A DNA stretch of 64,000 nucleotides, taken from positions 103,959,689-104,023,688 of the forward strand of contig NC_072793.1 of assembly GCF_028583425.1 (NCBI RefSeq), read 5' to 3'. The stretch comes from Eublepharis macularius. Taxonomy: Eukaryota; Chordata; Lepidosauria; Squamata; Eublepharidae. Shown here one piece after another: positions 10,761-22,195 of this stretch (positions are counted from its first letter, which is position 1; each line of letters begins with the position of its first letter). The notes beneath the pieces are model-generated. The model worked only from the letters and a program-made list of their open reading frames with translations, searched no databases and was not told the origin of the DNA. The translations under genes were made by a program, and so were the position numbers.

Positions 10761-11689
10761 AAAATGCTTATTTTCCACCAGTCAAGGTAGTTTTGCGGAT
10801 GAACATCTCAATATTCAAGAACAGGGTGTCGTTTCTATCTGTCTCACGAAACAGCATTTAACCGAAGGAAAAACGCTTGCAAACTACATTAATTCAGTGA
10901 AAATTACCAGTAGGAATAAAGTAAAAGCAACTAGTTTCTTGCCTGGTAACAATAAAACGATTAACTACATACATTTCCAAAAAAAGTATCTTCTCCATAG
11001 TACAAAGGGAATACAACGGTTCTGTTCTGAGCTCCTTGGAGGAAGGGAAGGATATGATAATCGATTAAAGGGAACATTGTCCAGGGTTTCTCTGGGGGTG
11101 CACCCCACTGAAGTCAGTGAGACTTACTCCTGAGTAAACGGGCATAGAAGTTCATTATTCGATCGGATCAGAAATAAGTTTGATGTGGCAATTCAAATCC
11201 CGAATATGTAAGGGGAGCCCAATCAGAACAATTCTGATTGTTTCGTTTCATTTGTTTAAAAAAGAAAATGTATATTTCAACTTTCCGTTATTACGGTAAC
11301 AACCAAAGCTGCTGCTAACCAATACTTAAACACAGGCAATTTAAAAGCATAAAAATTAATAAAACTGAGAGAAGCGAGATAAAAGATCTCATGGTCCAGC
11401 CATTTCGAGACTCGACCTGTACTAACAGAATACTTCTTCCAAAGAGAAAGGCCACTCGTTACCCTTTTGTAATTATATATAATTACGATTTGATTTGTAA
11501 CATTGCTCTTTGATAATTAGACAAACTACAATTCGATCGCAGCCTTTGCCCTGCAATTTACATACACTTACACTGGAGTAAGACTCACTACGCTTAGTCA
11601 AACTCCTTTGGTTAACGATGCACAAGTCTGAGCTGGCAAGCTTGCGCAGGTTAGAAGAGCTGGTGATTTCACCATAATGTGCTAACCGC
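10761..11689. other. Spacer between the two divergent promoters
   Basis: About 0.9 kb of AT-richer DNA between the NT5DC2 and SMIM4 CpG-rich regions. It contains a fragment (cactgaagtcagtgagactt near 11106) related to the MITE at 28744. Nothing else is recognised. Confidence 0.5.
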
Positions 11690-11882
11690 AGCGAGCGCCA
11701 TAAACCAGCCCCACCTCTAAGTCTCGCCGCGCGTCCCCCCAAGCTCCGCCTTCCTCAGCGCTAGCCGCGGCCCGAAATGACGGGCCAATCAGGCTCATGT
11801 CTCCAGCGCGTTCCGTCACGTGGCTGCCGACTGCCCCGCCTCCGGCGTCTAGCGCGGCCTGCCCTTCCTGCTTGTGTCCAAG
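11690..11882 (+). promoter_or_regulatory. SMIM4 promoter and probable non-coding exon 1
   Basis: A short CpG-rich island holds a CCAAT box at 11785-11789 and TCACGTG (E-box, USF/TFE3 type) at 11816-11822. A strong splice donor, ccaag|gtgaggg, follows 11882. Exon 2 begins at 13311 after tgtcttctag. No ATG in the island opens into the SMIM4 frame, so exon 1 is taken as 5' UTR. The start site cannot be fixed from sequence alone. Confidence 0.55.
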
Positions 11883-12176
11883 GTGAGGGGTAGGAGTTGG
11901 GTGTGCTCTCTCGTGGGGCGGCTTCACGCTGGTTGTGGGACTGAGCTGGTTTCGAAGGGATATCGGGGCATTGTCTGAGTGGGAAAGAGGTGCGGGCAGT
12001 GGGAGCAAGTGAAGAAAGAGCCTCAAAAACGCATTAAAAAGTGAAGGGCACCTGACAACTAGTCGGTGTGGTGGGTAATATCAGACAAGGGCTGCAGAGT
12101 TCCAGGTTAAAATCATCACGTGTAGAGTTGCTAGCTGTCCTGGAGAAGTTTAATGGACTGTTATTTTCGTGAAGTT

Positions 12177-12326
12177 GGCTGATTCTGCACACATTGGATA
12201 ATGTACTTTCGATGCACTTTATCAATCGTTTGAGGTGGATTTTTTGTTCCGCACACAAAAAAATCTGTTCCACATGATCTATAAAGAGGATTGGAAGTGC
12301 ATTATTCAATGTGTGCGAAATCAGCC
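12177..12326. mobile_element. MITE with inverted ends, in SMIM4 intron 1
   Basis: The left end ggctgattctgcacacattg is the near reverse complement of the right end, which reads ggctgatttcgcacacattg on the minus strand. Pairing extends about 35 bp inward on each side. The 150-bp length and lack of a coding frame fit a miniature DNA transposon. Confidence 0.65.
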
Positions 12327-12666
12327 TTACATGCCCTAAAAAGCTTCACTTGCCCATTTCCAGACAGTTAAGCCTCTGTTAAAGGGGCAGGGTATTTTTG
12401 TCCTGGCCACTTGCCCTACTGTCATGCAAGCTGCTAGGCGATCTTCCATGCAATCCTGTACTTGTATACTCAAAAGTATGTTTAGTCCTAAACAGTTACA
12501 TCCTTCTACATCTATTTAAGTGACTTTAAATATTTTCTCAAAATTAAGATATTGTAGCCAATTGTGGGAGAAAAGAGGAGCCTGCCAATCGTATCTCTTC
12601 TCAGTTGTGTAGGATTACCTTAATAATAAAGTGCCATTACTTCACAACTGAGTAATGGAAATTCCA

Positions 12667-12842
12667 TGAAGTTCCACCTTAAGGGGTTTTCAAGGCAAGA
12701 AACAGAGGTGTTTTGCCATTGCCCATCTCTGCAGCAACCCTGATCTTCTGTGATAGTCTTCCAACCAAAGTACTAGCCATGGCTGGTTCCTGCTTAGCTT
12801 TCAGACTCTGAAAAGCTTAGATCTGAAAATTTCATGAGTTGT
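12667..12842 (-). mobile_element. 5S-rRNA-derived SINE, diverged
   Basis: Minus-strand reading shows the 5S-like block aagctaagcaggaaccagcc and ggctagtactttggttgga. It continues into the body (gggcaatggcaaaacacctc) and a worn tail. Same family as 3184, 32497 and 63747. It lies in SMIM4 intron 1. Confidence 0.6.
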
Positions 12843-13351
12843 GATTCTAAACATGATTAAATGCTGCACTGAGCTGGGAAATATCTGTATTTAAATGACT
12901 GACTAGTCTATATTCTAGACACAAAATCATATAGCAGGTTTTGAAGTCCCTATGTAAAATTATTCAGACGATTACTGTAGAGCAAATGCTAGAAACTTTT
13001 ATATTCCATATTGGTAATGTGTACCTAGCTCACATGTGGTGCTAAGTAAAGGCTTAATAGACTAGTACTGGGACAGAAGTTCCCAGGTTTGGTGTGGATG
13101 AGAGATCCTCATAGGGGGAAATAGAGGATACCAAGCTTCTCCTCAGGTATTTATAAACAGCCATGTAATCGGCCTTCATGGCTCTTTTCTTGCCATTTGA
13201 ACAAATTCATAAGCTATAGTCATCAGTATGAGATACGCAGATTAAAGTCAATTGGTTACCTATATTTCATGCAGTTTTACTAGCCACTTTCATATATTAT
13301 TGTCTTCTAGGATTAGCTCAACACCCTTGGGAGGGTTCTGAACTTTGTAAA

Positions 13352-13502
13352 ATGCCAACTAAGCATAAAATAAGGCAGTTATTGCGCATGGTTCCAGGAA
13401 AAAAACGCTTTGGTGTGTATAGATTTCTTCCTTTCTTCTTTATCCTTGGAGGTGCTATGGAGTGGTTTATGATCAATGTTCGACTTGGCAAAGAGACTTT
13501 TT
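13352..13502 (+). CDS. SMIM4: SMIM4/UQCC5 coding exon 2 (start codon)
   Basis: SMIM4, also called UQCC5, is a small inner-membrane mitochondrial protein needed for assembly of respiratory complex III. Exon 2 begins at 13311 after a clear acceptor (tgtcttctag). The start codon is at 13352 and the donor T|gtaagt follows 13502, giving 50 codons plus one base. The peptide begins MPTKHKIRQLLRMVPGK and contains KRFGVYRFLPFFFILGGAME, which is very like vertebrate SMIM4. The hydrophobic stretch FLPFFFILGG...MEWFMI is the single membrane segment. The positive N-terminus would set topology (inference). Reading on through the intron gives a false tail, so a simple open-frame search misses the true protein. 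The remaining base T is completed by exon 3. Confidence 0.93.
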
Positions 13503-14639
13503 GTAAGTATTGCTTTAAGATGAACTGTCTAGGATCTCATAGCAGTTATTTTTACAAGGACATTATCAAATGCCAGACTTGCTTATCTTTTCCAGTTTGT
13601 ATAACTCATTCCTGTTTTAAAGTAAGTTTCAAATCAAGTTGACAGGTTGAGGGACAATTGGAAAGTTTCCTCATGATTCCCATCTTTCTCTTTAGGACCT
13701 TCTTTGACCACTCCCACCCATGGACATTTAATTCTTAATCCATTCTATGCATTTTAAAGCATAATGAGCATACGTAATCTTTATTGGATCATTTTTAATT
13801 GATATCTGGGAGTCCTTTTTCTTTGCAGAAACCACTATTATCTTTCTGTTGTGCACTTGTTTTTGCTGCTATGTATCAGCATTAAGTCATAGAGAATGAT
13901 TGTATAAATAATTGTAGCAGAAGACTTGTCATTAAATGCAACTTTGACTAGAATAGAGAAGTAGCTCTAATTAATGGACAGCTATTTTAAATCTTTTGAT
14001 ATCATTGATCTGCAGGCATTTACTTAACAATACTCCATGAAACAATTGATCAGATTTTAAGAAACTGGTAGTATGCAGATGTACAAATTTCTGTGCAGCT
14101 GCATGTTTATTGACCTTCCTCTGAAAGGGAAGGTTAGAAATAGGTGGTAGCTGGCTGGGGTATCTACAGCCAGCCAAGTTAGGGTTTTTTTTTTTAAAGC
14201 AGGGGTGAACCACCCCACATTTAAGATATTATAGCGTCTGTTCTTCATAGCTGAATCACCAACAACTTCGGATAGTAAGAAAACAAACTTTTCTTAAGAG
14301 GTTTTCAGCAAAAAGGATGATTGCTGATGCTGAGAACATTTTTTACACTTGCAGCTGAGTCTTAAACAAGCCCAAATGAAAATTTTTAAGTGGTAGCCTT
14401 TGTGTTGAACAGAGCTAGCTGGTGATAAATTAACCACAGTTGGCGGAAGATACATTTCTAAAAAGAGGTTGACTCCCACAATCCTCCTCCTATTGTTACA
14501 GTCAGTGCATGATCTGTGCAGCAGCTGTCTGCTTTTGTATTTATTTAACTTAAACTTTAATCACTTTGTGGTGAAGCTTAGCAAAGATAAAAATAATGTA
14601 AATTTTAAAACTTCTACAATTTTCTGTGGTATTTTACAG
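13503..14639 (+). other. SMIM4 intron 2
   Basis: AT-rich intron with a gtaagt donor and a ttttacag acceptor. No repeats or genes recognised with confidence. Confidence 0.8.
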
Positions 14640-14698
14640 ATGATGTTTATCGTAGAAAGCAATCTGAAAGACAGCATGAAAATTTGAAACAAAGATGA
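14640..14698 (+). CDS. SMIM4: SMIM4/UQCC5 terminal coding exon 3
   Basis: After the acceptor attttacag the exon opens with AT, which joins the T left by exon 2 to make Tyr. The reading is then DVYRRKQSERQHENLKQR and stop TGA at 14696-14698. This continues the family sequence ETF-YDVYRRK-SERQ exactly where expected. The joined protein is 69 residues, close to the 70 of human SMIM4. The charged, Arg/Lys/Glu-rich tail would lie on one side of the inner membrane. The exon holds only 59 coding bases, too short for an open-frame list. The 3' UTR follows; its poly(A) site is not clear (the first AATAAA I see downstream is near 15811). Confidence 0.92.
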
Positions 14699-16064
14699 TT
14701 TTTTTCACTTTCAGTAGCTCCTGAGTTCTGAAACCTTAAATCCTATAAATAAGAGATGTTCACTGTTAAATGTGCAAGTTTTCACATCAAACAATTGGTG
14801 GTACCATCGGGTATGGTTTTCATACCCAAGGCTGAAGATAGGATACCAGAAGCAACTAAAGCAGTGCAGCTCTACGAACACATTGTGCAATGTTTGCTCA
14901 GATGCTGAGCAGAATAAGAGAGCTGGAGCCATAAATTGACTTCACTGAACTTCTTCCAGTTGAGTAAGGAGAGCAGAGTTGCCATTAGTCTGCTCCCGGT
15001 TTCTCAGGAGAATTATCCTCTTCCTCCAGGATAAGGGAGATATCCTGATTGAATTTAAAATCTTGTCATTCCCCTCCCCCCTTTTAGCTGTTTTTTTCAT
15101 TCTGCTGAAGATGGATTTTCTGTTGTGAATGCAGAAGATGGATCAATATATACTGGGTTACAAGGTACTCTCGGGTATCCAGGAAAGTATGTAAGATGAA
15201 AGATTATATTGTATTTTAGAAGTGAGGATTTTCTTGCTTGAGATTAAGTTTCATCTTTGGTTTACTTGTGTACATATATTTTCTGATGTAAACTTGATAT
15301 ACTTAATCTGTGATTTGTTTGAGAATGGCTGTGCCATGGCAGTAGCTTCAGAAAATGATTGTATCTAAATGGGCTGTTCCAAAATCTAATATACACAAGA
15401 AAGTAGTATGTATGTAACAAATACGATTTGTGGTATGATTGATTGTAGTTCTATCATAAATGGAAGTAGTTTTTGAAACATGGATCAAATCATGCTAAAG
15501 GTTTCTTACTGTGGAATACATTTCCTACAGAAGAAATTAAAGATATCCAATACCTGGGCCTGTATAAAAGTTTCACGAACCACTGTTTTGAAGTACTTAA
15601 CATTTTCTTGTAATATAGTTCTTGACAACATTTGTGATACCTGGCTTGTAGGCCAAATAGAATGTCATTCAGTAGACAGCAGCTATTCTATCATACTGGG
15701 AAACATACCAGCAGCAGAATGCTTTCCTATACTATGGAAGACATTGGTTTGAAGGATATAATAGCTAGTGCTTGAGGATTGTGTGGAAGGTTAAAGGATA
15801 GAATCCATATAATAAAAAAAGAAATAACAGTACCTCCTACTGTGCAAATGATACAACAGAATGAGGTTAAAACTGATATGTCATAAAACTGGTACATGAA
15901 ATTTAACAGTGCTAACACACATTTTGTCTAACCTTCCAGCATGACTTCCAAGGCTATGCAAACACTAACTTTAGCCCATTTTTAAAAAGCTTTCCAGGTC
16001 AAGTTATAGAGATTGATGGTATGCTTCTTCGGCTAGAGAGCAGTACATTTTCAAAGCGATAAAA
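14699..16064. other. SMIM4 3' UTR and intergenic DNA
   Basis: AT-rich with no protein similarity and no clear repeat. An AATAAA at 15811-15816 is a possible poly(A) signal for SMIM4, but it is over 1 kb from the stop codon. Confidence 0.4.
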
Positions 16065-16069
16065 GAGCT

Positions 16070-17076
16070 TGTGGCGGACTCAGCTTCAAATGCTGGGATT
16101 GCCGGGCAGTAAAGAGGGGAGGATGATTGACAGGTTCTCCTCCCCCCCCCCCCTTGTGACTAGCCTGAAATGGCAGTTGGTGATGGAATGTTGAAGGGTT
16201 GACAGTTGGAGGAAACTGAAGAGTGAGGGGAGTTGGAGTCTGGCTTCTAACCAGAGAGGGTCAGCCAGAGAGTTCTCTGTGTGAAGAAGAAAGGGAAAGG
16301 TATACCCTTTAAGGAAAAAAACATTATGTTCATGAAGCACTTGTAGTCCTTGGACTAAAGTGGGAAAGACAGCACTAACTTCTGTGTAGACACAGATCTG
16401 AGAATTTTAGTGGGCCAAGGAAGGGGGTAAAAAGGAGTCTCCTCCTTGGCCACAGGAACAGGGTTATAGCTGGGACATAACTATAACACCTGTCTAGTAT
16501 CTTGAAAGGGTTTGACTCAGTTGTGTATCCTAAAGTCTGCAGAAAAGGGGAAGCCATGCTGTGTGCATGTGTGTGAAAATAGGAGCACCTAACTTGGAGT
16601 GCCAACCTCAGAAAGAACTTACTGTAACAATTAAGTATGGTAACACCAACATCTCATATACAACCAGCAACTTAAGAACCATACCAAGTGTTTTGTGCCT
16701 TACACCAGTGAAATGTTCAGTTCATAATCCTCTAAGTTACTTCAGTTTTAAACACCTGCCTACATGCCTTCTTATTTTACCTGCTTGTAAATAAACCTTC
16801 TGTTTCATTTTGTATCTCCACAAGCCTTGTGTGCCAGTTTCTTTTTAAGGGAAGCGCAAACCCCTGATCTTTCCCTTACTTGGACTTGGCTGAGTAACCA
16901 TACCACTTATATGTCCCTGAAGGGTGGGACAAGAAAGAAAATTGAAGCTAAATCTCAACCACTCTACGAAAGGCTTCCCAGCCCAGTTTTAAGCTTCACA
17001 AGCTTAGAAAGGAGTAGTTTTACCTCAGGCTAAAGGAAGGTCAGCCCAAGCCGGAGTTAGACGAGGGTTTGTTACA
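16070..17076 (+). mobile_element. Solo LTR of a retroelement
   Basis: The 1,007-bp unit starts TGTGGCGGACTC and ends GGGTTTGTTACA, so it has the TG...CA ends of LTRs. It is flanked by the identical 5-bp sequence gagct (16065-16069 and 17077-17081), the size made by retroviral-type integrases. A poly(A) signal AATAAA sits at 16790-16795, in the right relative place. No gag, pol or env coding DNA is present, so it looks like the product of recombination between two LTRs. The family (endogenous retrovirus or Gypsy-type) cannot be told from one LTR. It is composed of different DNA from the LTR-like unit at 36123. Confidence 0.75.
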
Positions 17077-17464
17077 GAGCTTATTAAAATTTGGAAACAC
17101 TACACAACAGATTATCTACCCCATCTGACTCAAAGCAAGGAACTCAACTTCTTGCTGCCTTTGATCATATTTTGTTCATGAAGAATTCACAGTAGCCCCA
17201 TTCTTTGGGCCACTGGAATCAAAGAAAACAAGCACATCTTCATCCACATCTCCCCTCTGTGAGGTGCTGAAGAACCCTGGATACATCAAGGTGGTTAACT
17301 CTTGTTGCGCCACTGTTGATCTGGCAAGGCTGGGATCAGTTGGGCTGGGGGAATGCTCCCCCCGCCCCAATTCTCTTGGTGGCCTCCACCTGTTGACTTC
17401 CATTTTCATGTGTGTGACATACATAAAAATCAACTGAATTGCCTTGCAGAACATTTCAGCCTCT

Positions 17465-17650
17465 ATTTTATTCGCTTCATTTATACCCTGCCTTTCTCCT
17501 CAATGGGAACCCATAACACATCATTTTCCTCTCCATTTTTTCACAACAACCCTGAGCTGTGTGTGTGCAATTGGCCCAATGTCACCCAGTGAGCTTTCAT
17601 GGCAGGCTGGGGAGTGGAACCTGGGTCTCCCAGAACCTAATCTGATCCCT
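17465..17650 (-). mobile_element. tRNA-derived SINE, minus strand
   Basis: The plus strand reads ataccctgcctttctcctca, then acaacaaccctgagctgtgt, then tcacccagtgagctttcatg, then a B-box complement in gaacctgggtctcccagaa. It is the reverse of the SINE at 5961-6171. Confidence 0.7.
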
Positions 17651-17894
17651 CCAGTTGCTCTAAACAATTCCACTTTCATATTGACATAAGGAACAGGCAC
17701 TACATTAGGTAGTCTTTAGGGGTTTGAAGCTGCTAGTCCTGTTTGTTAGAAATTATTTTTTAGTTTGAAACCAGACCCACAGACAGGTCATTCTAAGAAG
17801 AAAATATTTCCAGGATCTCACAAATAAGAAAAAAATCTGAAAACCTGTCTTATGTGTTCTGCACCACCTACACTATTAACTGGGTTGTGCATGA

Positions 17895-17965
17895 GCGCTG
17901 GGTTAGCTGGTACGGTATGAGTTTTGCATGCAGAAAGTCCTAGGTTCAATCTCTGGTATTTTTAG
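17895..17965 (+). mobile_element. tRNA-like SINE head fragment
   Basis: Contains gcgctgggttagctggtacg and the B-box-like gtcctaggttcaatctct. This matches, in reverse, the end of the element at 29197-29405. Only the head is left. Confidence 0.5.
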
Positions 17966-18008
17966 ATTTAAAGACCTCAGATGGCAAACGGTGGAAAAGA
18001 AATTCTGG

Positions 18009-18121
18009 AGAATATTGTACTATCATTATACTATAGCAATAATTTGCAACTGGATTTTCCTGTATGGGCGAGACAATATAGTTGCATGTGATTGCTATAG
18101 TTTAATGATAGCACAATATCT
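18009..18121. mobile_element. Palindromic MITE
   Basis: The left arm (18009-18050, agaatattgtactatcatta...) pairs with the right arm (18081-18121, ...taatgatagcacaatatct). The loop is about 30 bp. Arms differ at a handful of bases. No coding frame. Confidence 0.65.
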
Positions 18122-20715
18122 AGGTCTCATGAAACAAGACACTTAAAACATCTGTGAATCACAAATATCACAAACTACATACAGGAATTCATGACAAGTG
18201 ATTCATTATAGATGATCATAATTTGAAAATGTGCCCATTTTAGGAACTTTATAAATAATCTTGTAGGACCTGGTCTAAAGCTATGCCCAAACTATGCAAG
18301 ATACTGTTGCATCGCATAAGTAGAATTAAATGCACTTAGGACTATTTATGACAGAAAAATAGTCTTTAAGATGTGTTCAGAAGAGAAGTTTTGTTATATT
18401 TTTGATCAAAAACGTACATTTACAAAAACTTAATTCATCTAGGCTGTAAACCAGTATACAGATTTTTATCCATTTTGATTTAATACTCAGACACGAAATA
18501 ATTCCTAGAGATCATCATACCATTCATTAAACTTGGGTGATGATAATTCATCATCTGAGTAGTAGGGCAAATTAGACTGCTTTAACTTATACCAAAGTTT
18601 GTTTCTTTTGGGGCATGGTGCTCAGTTCTGCTAACACCACAAATCTCTCCCTTTGTCCCAAATATGTCATCTAATACTATGGCAAACAGTATATACAACC
18701 AACTTGTTACTGTGCTTTCTTTACAGGGCACATTATATATGCAAGAAAACTAAAATTAATAAGACATTTCAATGGAACAATCAAACCTGGTTAATCCAAA
18801 CTGCAAATTATTTTATTTAAATTAAAAGCCTCAGAAAGATAAACTGAGAATACATGAAGATTGACTAGTTACCACTTTACTCAATGGAGTATACAACCAG
18901 GAGTAAAAATGAGGCATGGATTAACCAGGTCCAAAAGCATATGTGCTGAAAAGTTAGAAACATCAACTTGAATTATTACACAAACAAGTTGCTCTTTAAG
19001 GAAAGAGCGGGGAATAAGGAGTAGGAGATGAGCATTTCCAGTTGGTTTAATGAAATATATATTTTCCACTCACGCAAGCCAACCACTTCCCATACTTTTA
19101 TTTCCATTGTCAAAGTCTTTTTAATTCTAATACACTGCGTGGCTGTGGAAAAAAACAAATGGGGTCAAATGGCCACAAATGAGACATAAGTTTGTTTTCT
19201 TGAACAATTTATAATATAGTTCCGTTAGCTGGTTGTGCAATACTGGATTGTAGCCACTAAATCTTAAACCCTGAAATTACTGAAATGCTCCCAAGTACAT
19301 AGAGACATGATTTTGGAATAAATTAAATTAATTAGGGCCAGCCCAACAGTCTAGGAGCAGTGCTCTGCACTGCCATAAAGAAAAGGCTAAGGCCTCATTT
19401 ACAATTCTAATTGTTTACTCCTCGTCCACTAGGAGTAGTAAAGCTGCCCTTAGCTTGAAAGTCTGGGAAAGACAACGCTGCAGATTATTCAACACTGATC
19501 TTTCTGACATACATAGCTTCCAAAAGGTGTCTTCCTGTTCTTAAAAGAAGTATTTTTAAAAAATAAATAACAAATAAATAAATTTTAGGTTCTTTGGTGT
19601 AATTTTTGCAATGCCTAAAATGATTATATTAGTAAAGGTATGATGGTTCTAAGTACTAAAAAGAACAAAAACTTGCTGCATTTTTAAAACTTTGTTGTTG
19701 AAAACTGCAATGTCTGAGGCAATGTCCAATATAGTGGCCCGGATACAGAAAAGCATCTATGGACTCACTTAAGCATCTCCCAAGGAGAACTGGTTTGGTG
19801 CTGGGAGATACTACAAAGCTAAGGAAACCCCCTGGGTGGCTGCACAGATTTGGGAATAGCAGCACTCCTGGGTACCTCTGATATTTTAAAATATTGTCAA
19901 AGGCTACAAACTAAAGATATGCATACACAGACTATTTAGCTTGTAGAAGTTAAGGATAGAAAACATTTCTTCTCTATAATGTTAATCAAATTGTATTTTA
20001 CATTAGTACCTCATTTGAAGAACTGGATCTTTATCTTTTGGGGTTGCATGTTACACAAACTACTTGCTCTTATCATTATACATCATCAGTATTCTCAGTA
20101 CTGTTGAAACAGGCCCTAAAATGTCAATTTTACATGAAACTTACATTTTCTAGGTTTGCATTAAAAACAGATACGGAATTACAACGTTCATTAACTACAC
20201 TAACAGTTGGTCCAATAAACGTTATCTTCTGGCAAACCATTAATTTTCCGAAACCAATACGGTAACAATTCTTTATCAAATTACCTTGTAATCAAAACAA
20301 GGATCACATCACCACAATACTACATGAATCTCATTATTCCAGGTTTATCTTGGTTAACAGAAACCTCTTTATATCTTTCTTTTATAAACTGAACTGTACT
20401 GATGAGCCTCTCTAATAGTTGTCACAGCTTAAGGCTGTATTAACTTTATAAACCACATCCTGAGCAGCTGAAGGCCATGACTCTAGGAAATCTCATTATA
20501 TATCTATGTAACAAACCAGACAACTTGCACAGTGAACTTCCCTACAGTGGGGTAGAATCTGTTGACAGAAGAAAATTAAGAAGGTCAAAGGCACAACGGG
20601 CCTCACTCAGGACTAAAGACACACCTATAAGTAATCTCTGGATTGCAATTAAAGAAGACAAATACTATAATACAAATGCCCTAAGACTGTGATTCCAAGG
20701 AATTTACTTGGAAGT
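18122..20715. other. Intergenic DNA between SMIM4 and PBRM1
   Basis: AT-rich DNA between two genes that point at each other. No exon, RNA gene or repeat could be named with confidence. Short A/T runs such as aaataaataacaaataaata near 19561 may be old retroposon tails. Confidence 0.5.
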
Positions 20716-22022
20716 TTTATTAAAAATTTAAGCACTTGATTCTACATATCTATATATAGATATATAGAATCATTTATCTATAAACCTTATTATATACTGT
20801 TATCAATATAAGCACCGCAATACAGTTGTAATTATTCTGTTAAAATTCTCAACAACTGAACTACAATGCTTTTTGTCAGTGTAAAGAACTTTTAGGATAC
20901 AAAATGCCAAATCATTAACAGAAAAAATATTTTTAAATGCAAGTGTCCCTTCAAAGTGTCCTGCTGCTTAACCTTTAAGGTCAGAGTTAAACATCTGTAT
21001 CAATCTTGCAATACTGACTTGAAACTGTGCAAAGAATGAAACATCCAGTTCTGCTTCTGGCAACAGGAATGTCAGAAAATCTTAAATATAAGTATTGACA
21101 GATAAAGTTTTGTATCTTTAAAAATCTAACTTTTTAATATGTAGATGTTCTGTTACTGATTTGGAGATTAAAAGGCATTATGTAGCCCATCAAAATCTGA
21201 ACCATTTTAAAACAGCAAAATAGAACAAAACAGCTGTATGTTTCCTCCAATAGACTCCCCTAAGGGAGCTGCAGTGGTGATGATGAGCGGTGACCTTATT
21301 CTGGAGAAGTACAGTAGATATATGCTCTCTCTCCTTAGGCCAATGTCTGCTGGCGACAGATGCCAGGTTTCTTATTTTTGTTGATGAGACTACTTTCAAT
21401 ATTAACAGTTCTACAAATGACAACTGGAACTTGCAGTACCAATAGAAGCTACTCTATCCAAAGTTATGGCTTTGCCAATTTTTTCTATTCTTTTATATCA
21501 AGCTCTGGGACCCTTAGAGCAGCCACACAAAGTTTTACATTTACCAAGTTGATTCCCATTCCCTACTCAGCCCAACAGTTCTATTTAGAACAAGTTGTTT
21601 AGTTGTGAAGTATCTGTCAGAAGTAAGTACCACACAAGCACATGGATTCTCATTATGCTAAGTGTAAACCAGGAGTAATTTCACATTTTTCTGAGCAAAA
21701 CTGTAAACACTCTTCTGTTGTTTTTTTAAAAAAATCAATGGCATCAGAAATCTCAAGAGTAAATAAAAAGATGACACCTTGTTTTGCATTTATAACCAAA
21801 TATGAGATCATCTTCCAAGTCAAATAACCATATGCACAAGTCTGTATATTTAAGAAAAGTCAACATAATATAACAAAAAGTGAAATATACTTATTAAAAG
21901 TGTCCTTATATAAAAAAAACTTGCAATGTACAGTAAGATGCAATAAAAACAGTTTGCCCAACCCCACCAATAACTAAAACTGCTATTGTTCCACGAACTC
22001 TTTATATGTTGGTATCAAAAGG
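20716..22022 (-). other. PBRM1: Probable PBRM1 3' UTR
   Basis: AT-rich sequence after the PBRM1 stop codon. The minus strand has an AATAAA at 20721-20716 (TTTATT on plus), the first canonical poly(A) signal I noticed downstream of the stop. That would give a 3' UTR of about 1.3 kb. The end point is an inference; no transcript data are available. Confidence 0.35.
20738..20772. repeat. 35-bp AT-rich palindrome
   Basis: tgattctacatatctata is followed by its near-perfect reverse complement, ending tatatagaatca. It lies next to the proposed PBRM1 poly(A) signal and could form a hairpin in the pre-mRNA. Confidence 0.6.
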
Positions 22023-22195
22023 TTAAACATTTTCTATGTTATATGCTTGGCGGATGTTAAGAGTATCTCTCAACATCAAGTCTCGAAGGCGCCACAGTGC
22101 ATCTGCCATTGTTGTATGGGCCCCTTTGCTCTTCAACCAGTGTGTAGGAAGACGGCTCTCTTGTTCTTTTGAGAGGTGGACATCACGCCTCCGTG
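22023..22195 (-). CDS. PBRM1: PBRM1 last coding exon W17
   Basis: Acceptor caccatttcag before 22195. The first two bases finish an Ala codon, then RRRDVHLSKEQESRLPTHWL, then KSKGAHTTMADALWRLRDLM, ending NIRQAYNIENV and TAA at 22025-22023. Nearly the same as human, which ends NLENV. Confidence 0.97.

Noticed and set aside
13503..13642. C-terminal extension of the SMIM4 open frame
   Set aside because: It is intron read-through after a strong gtaagt donor. Exon 3 at 14640 restores the family sequence in the right phase.
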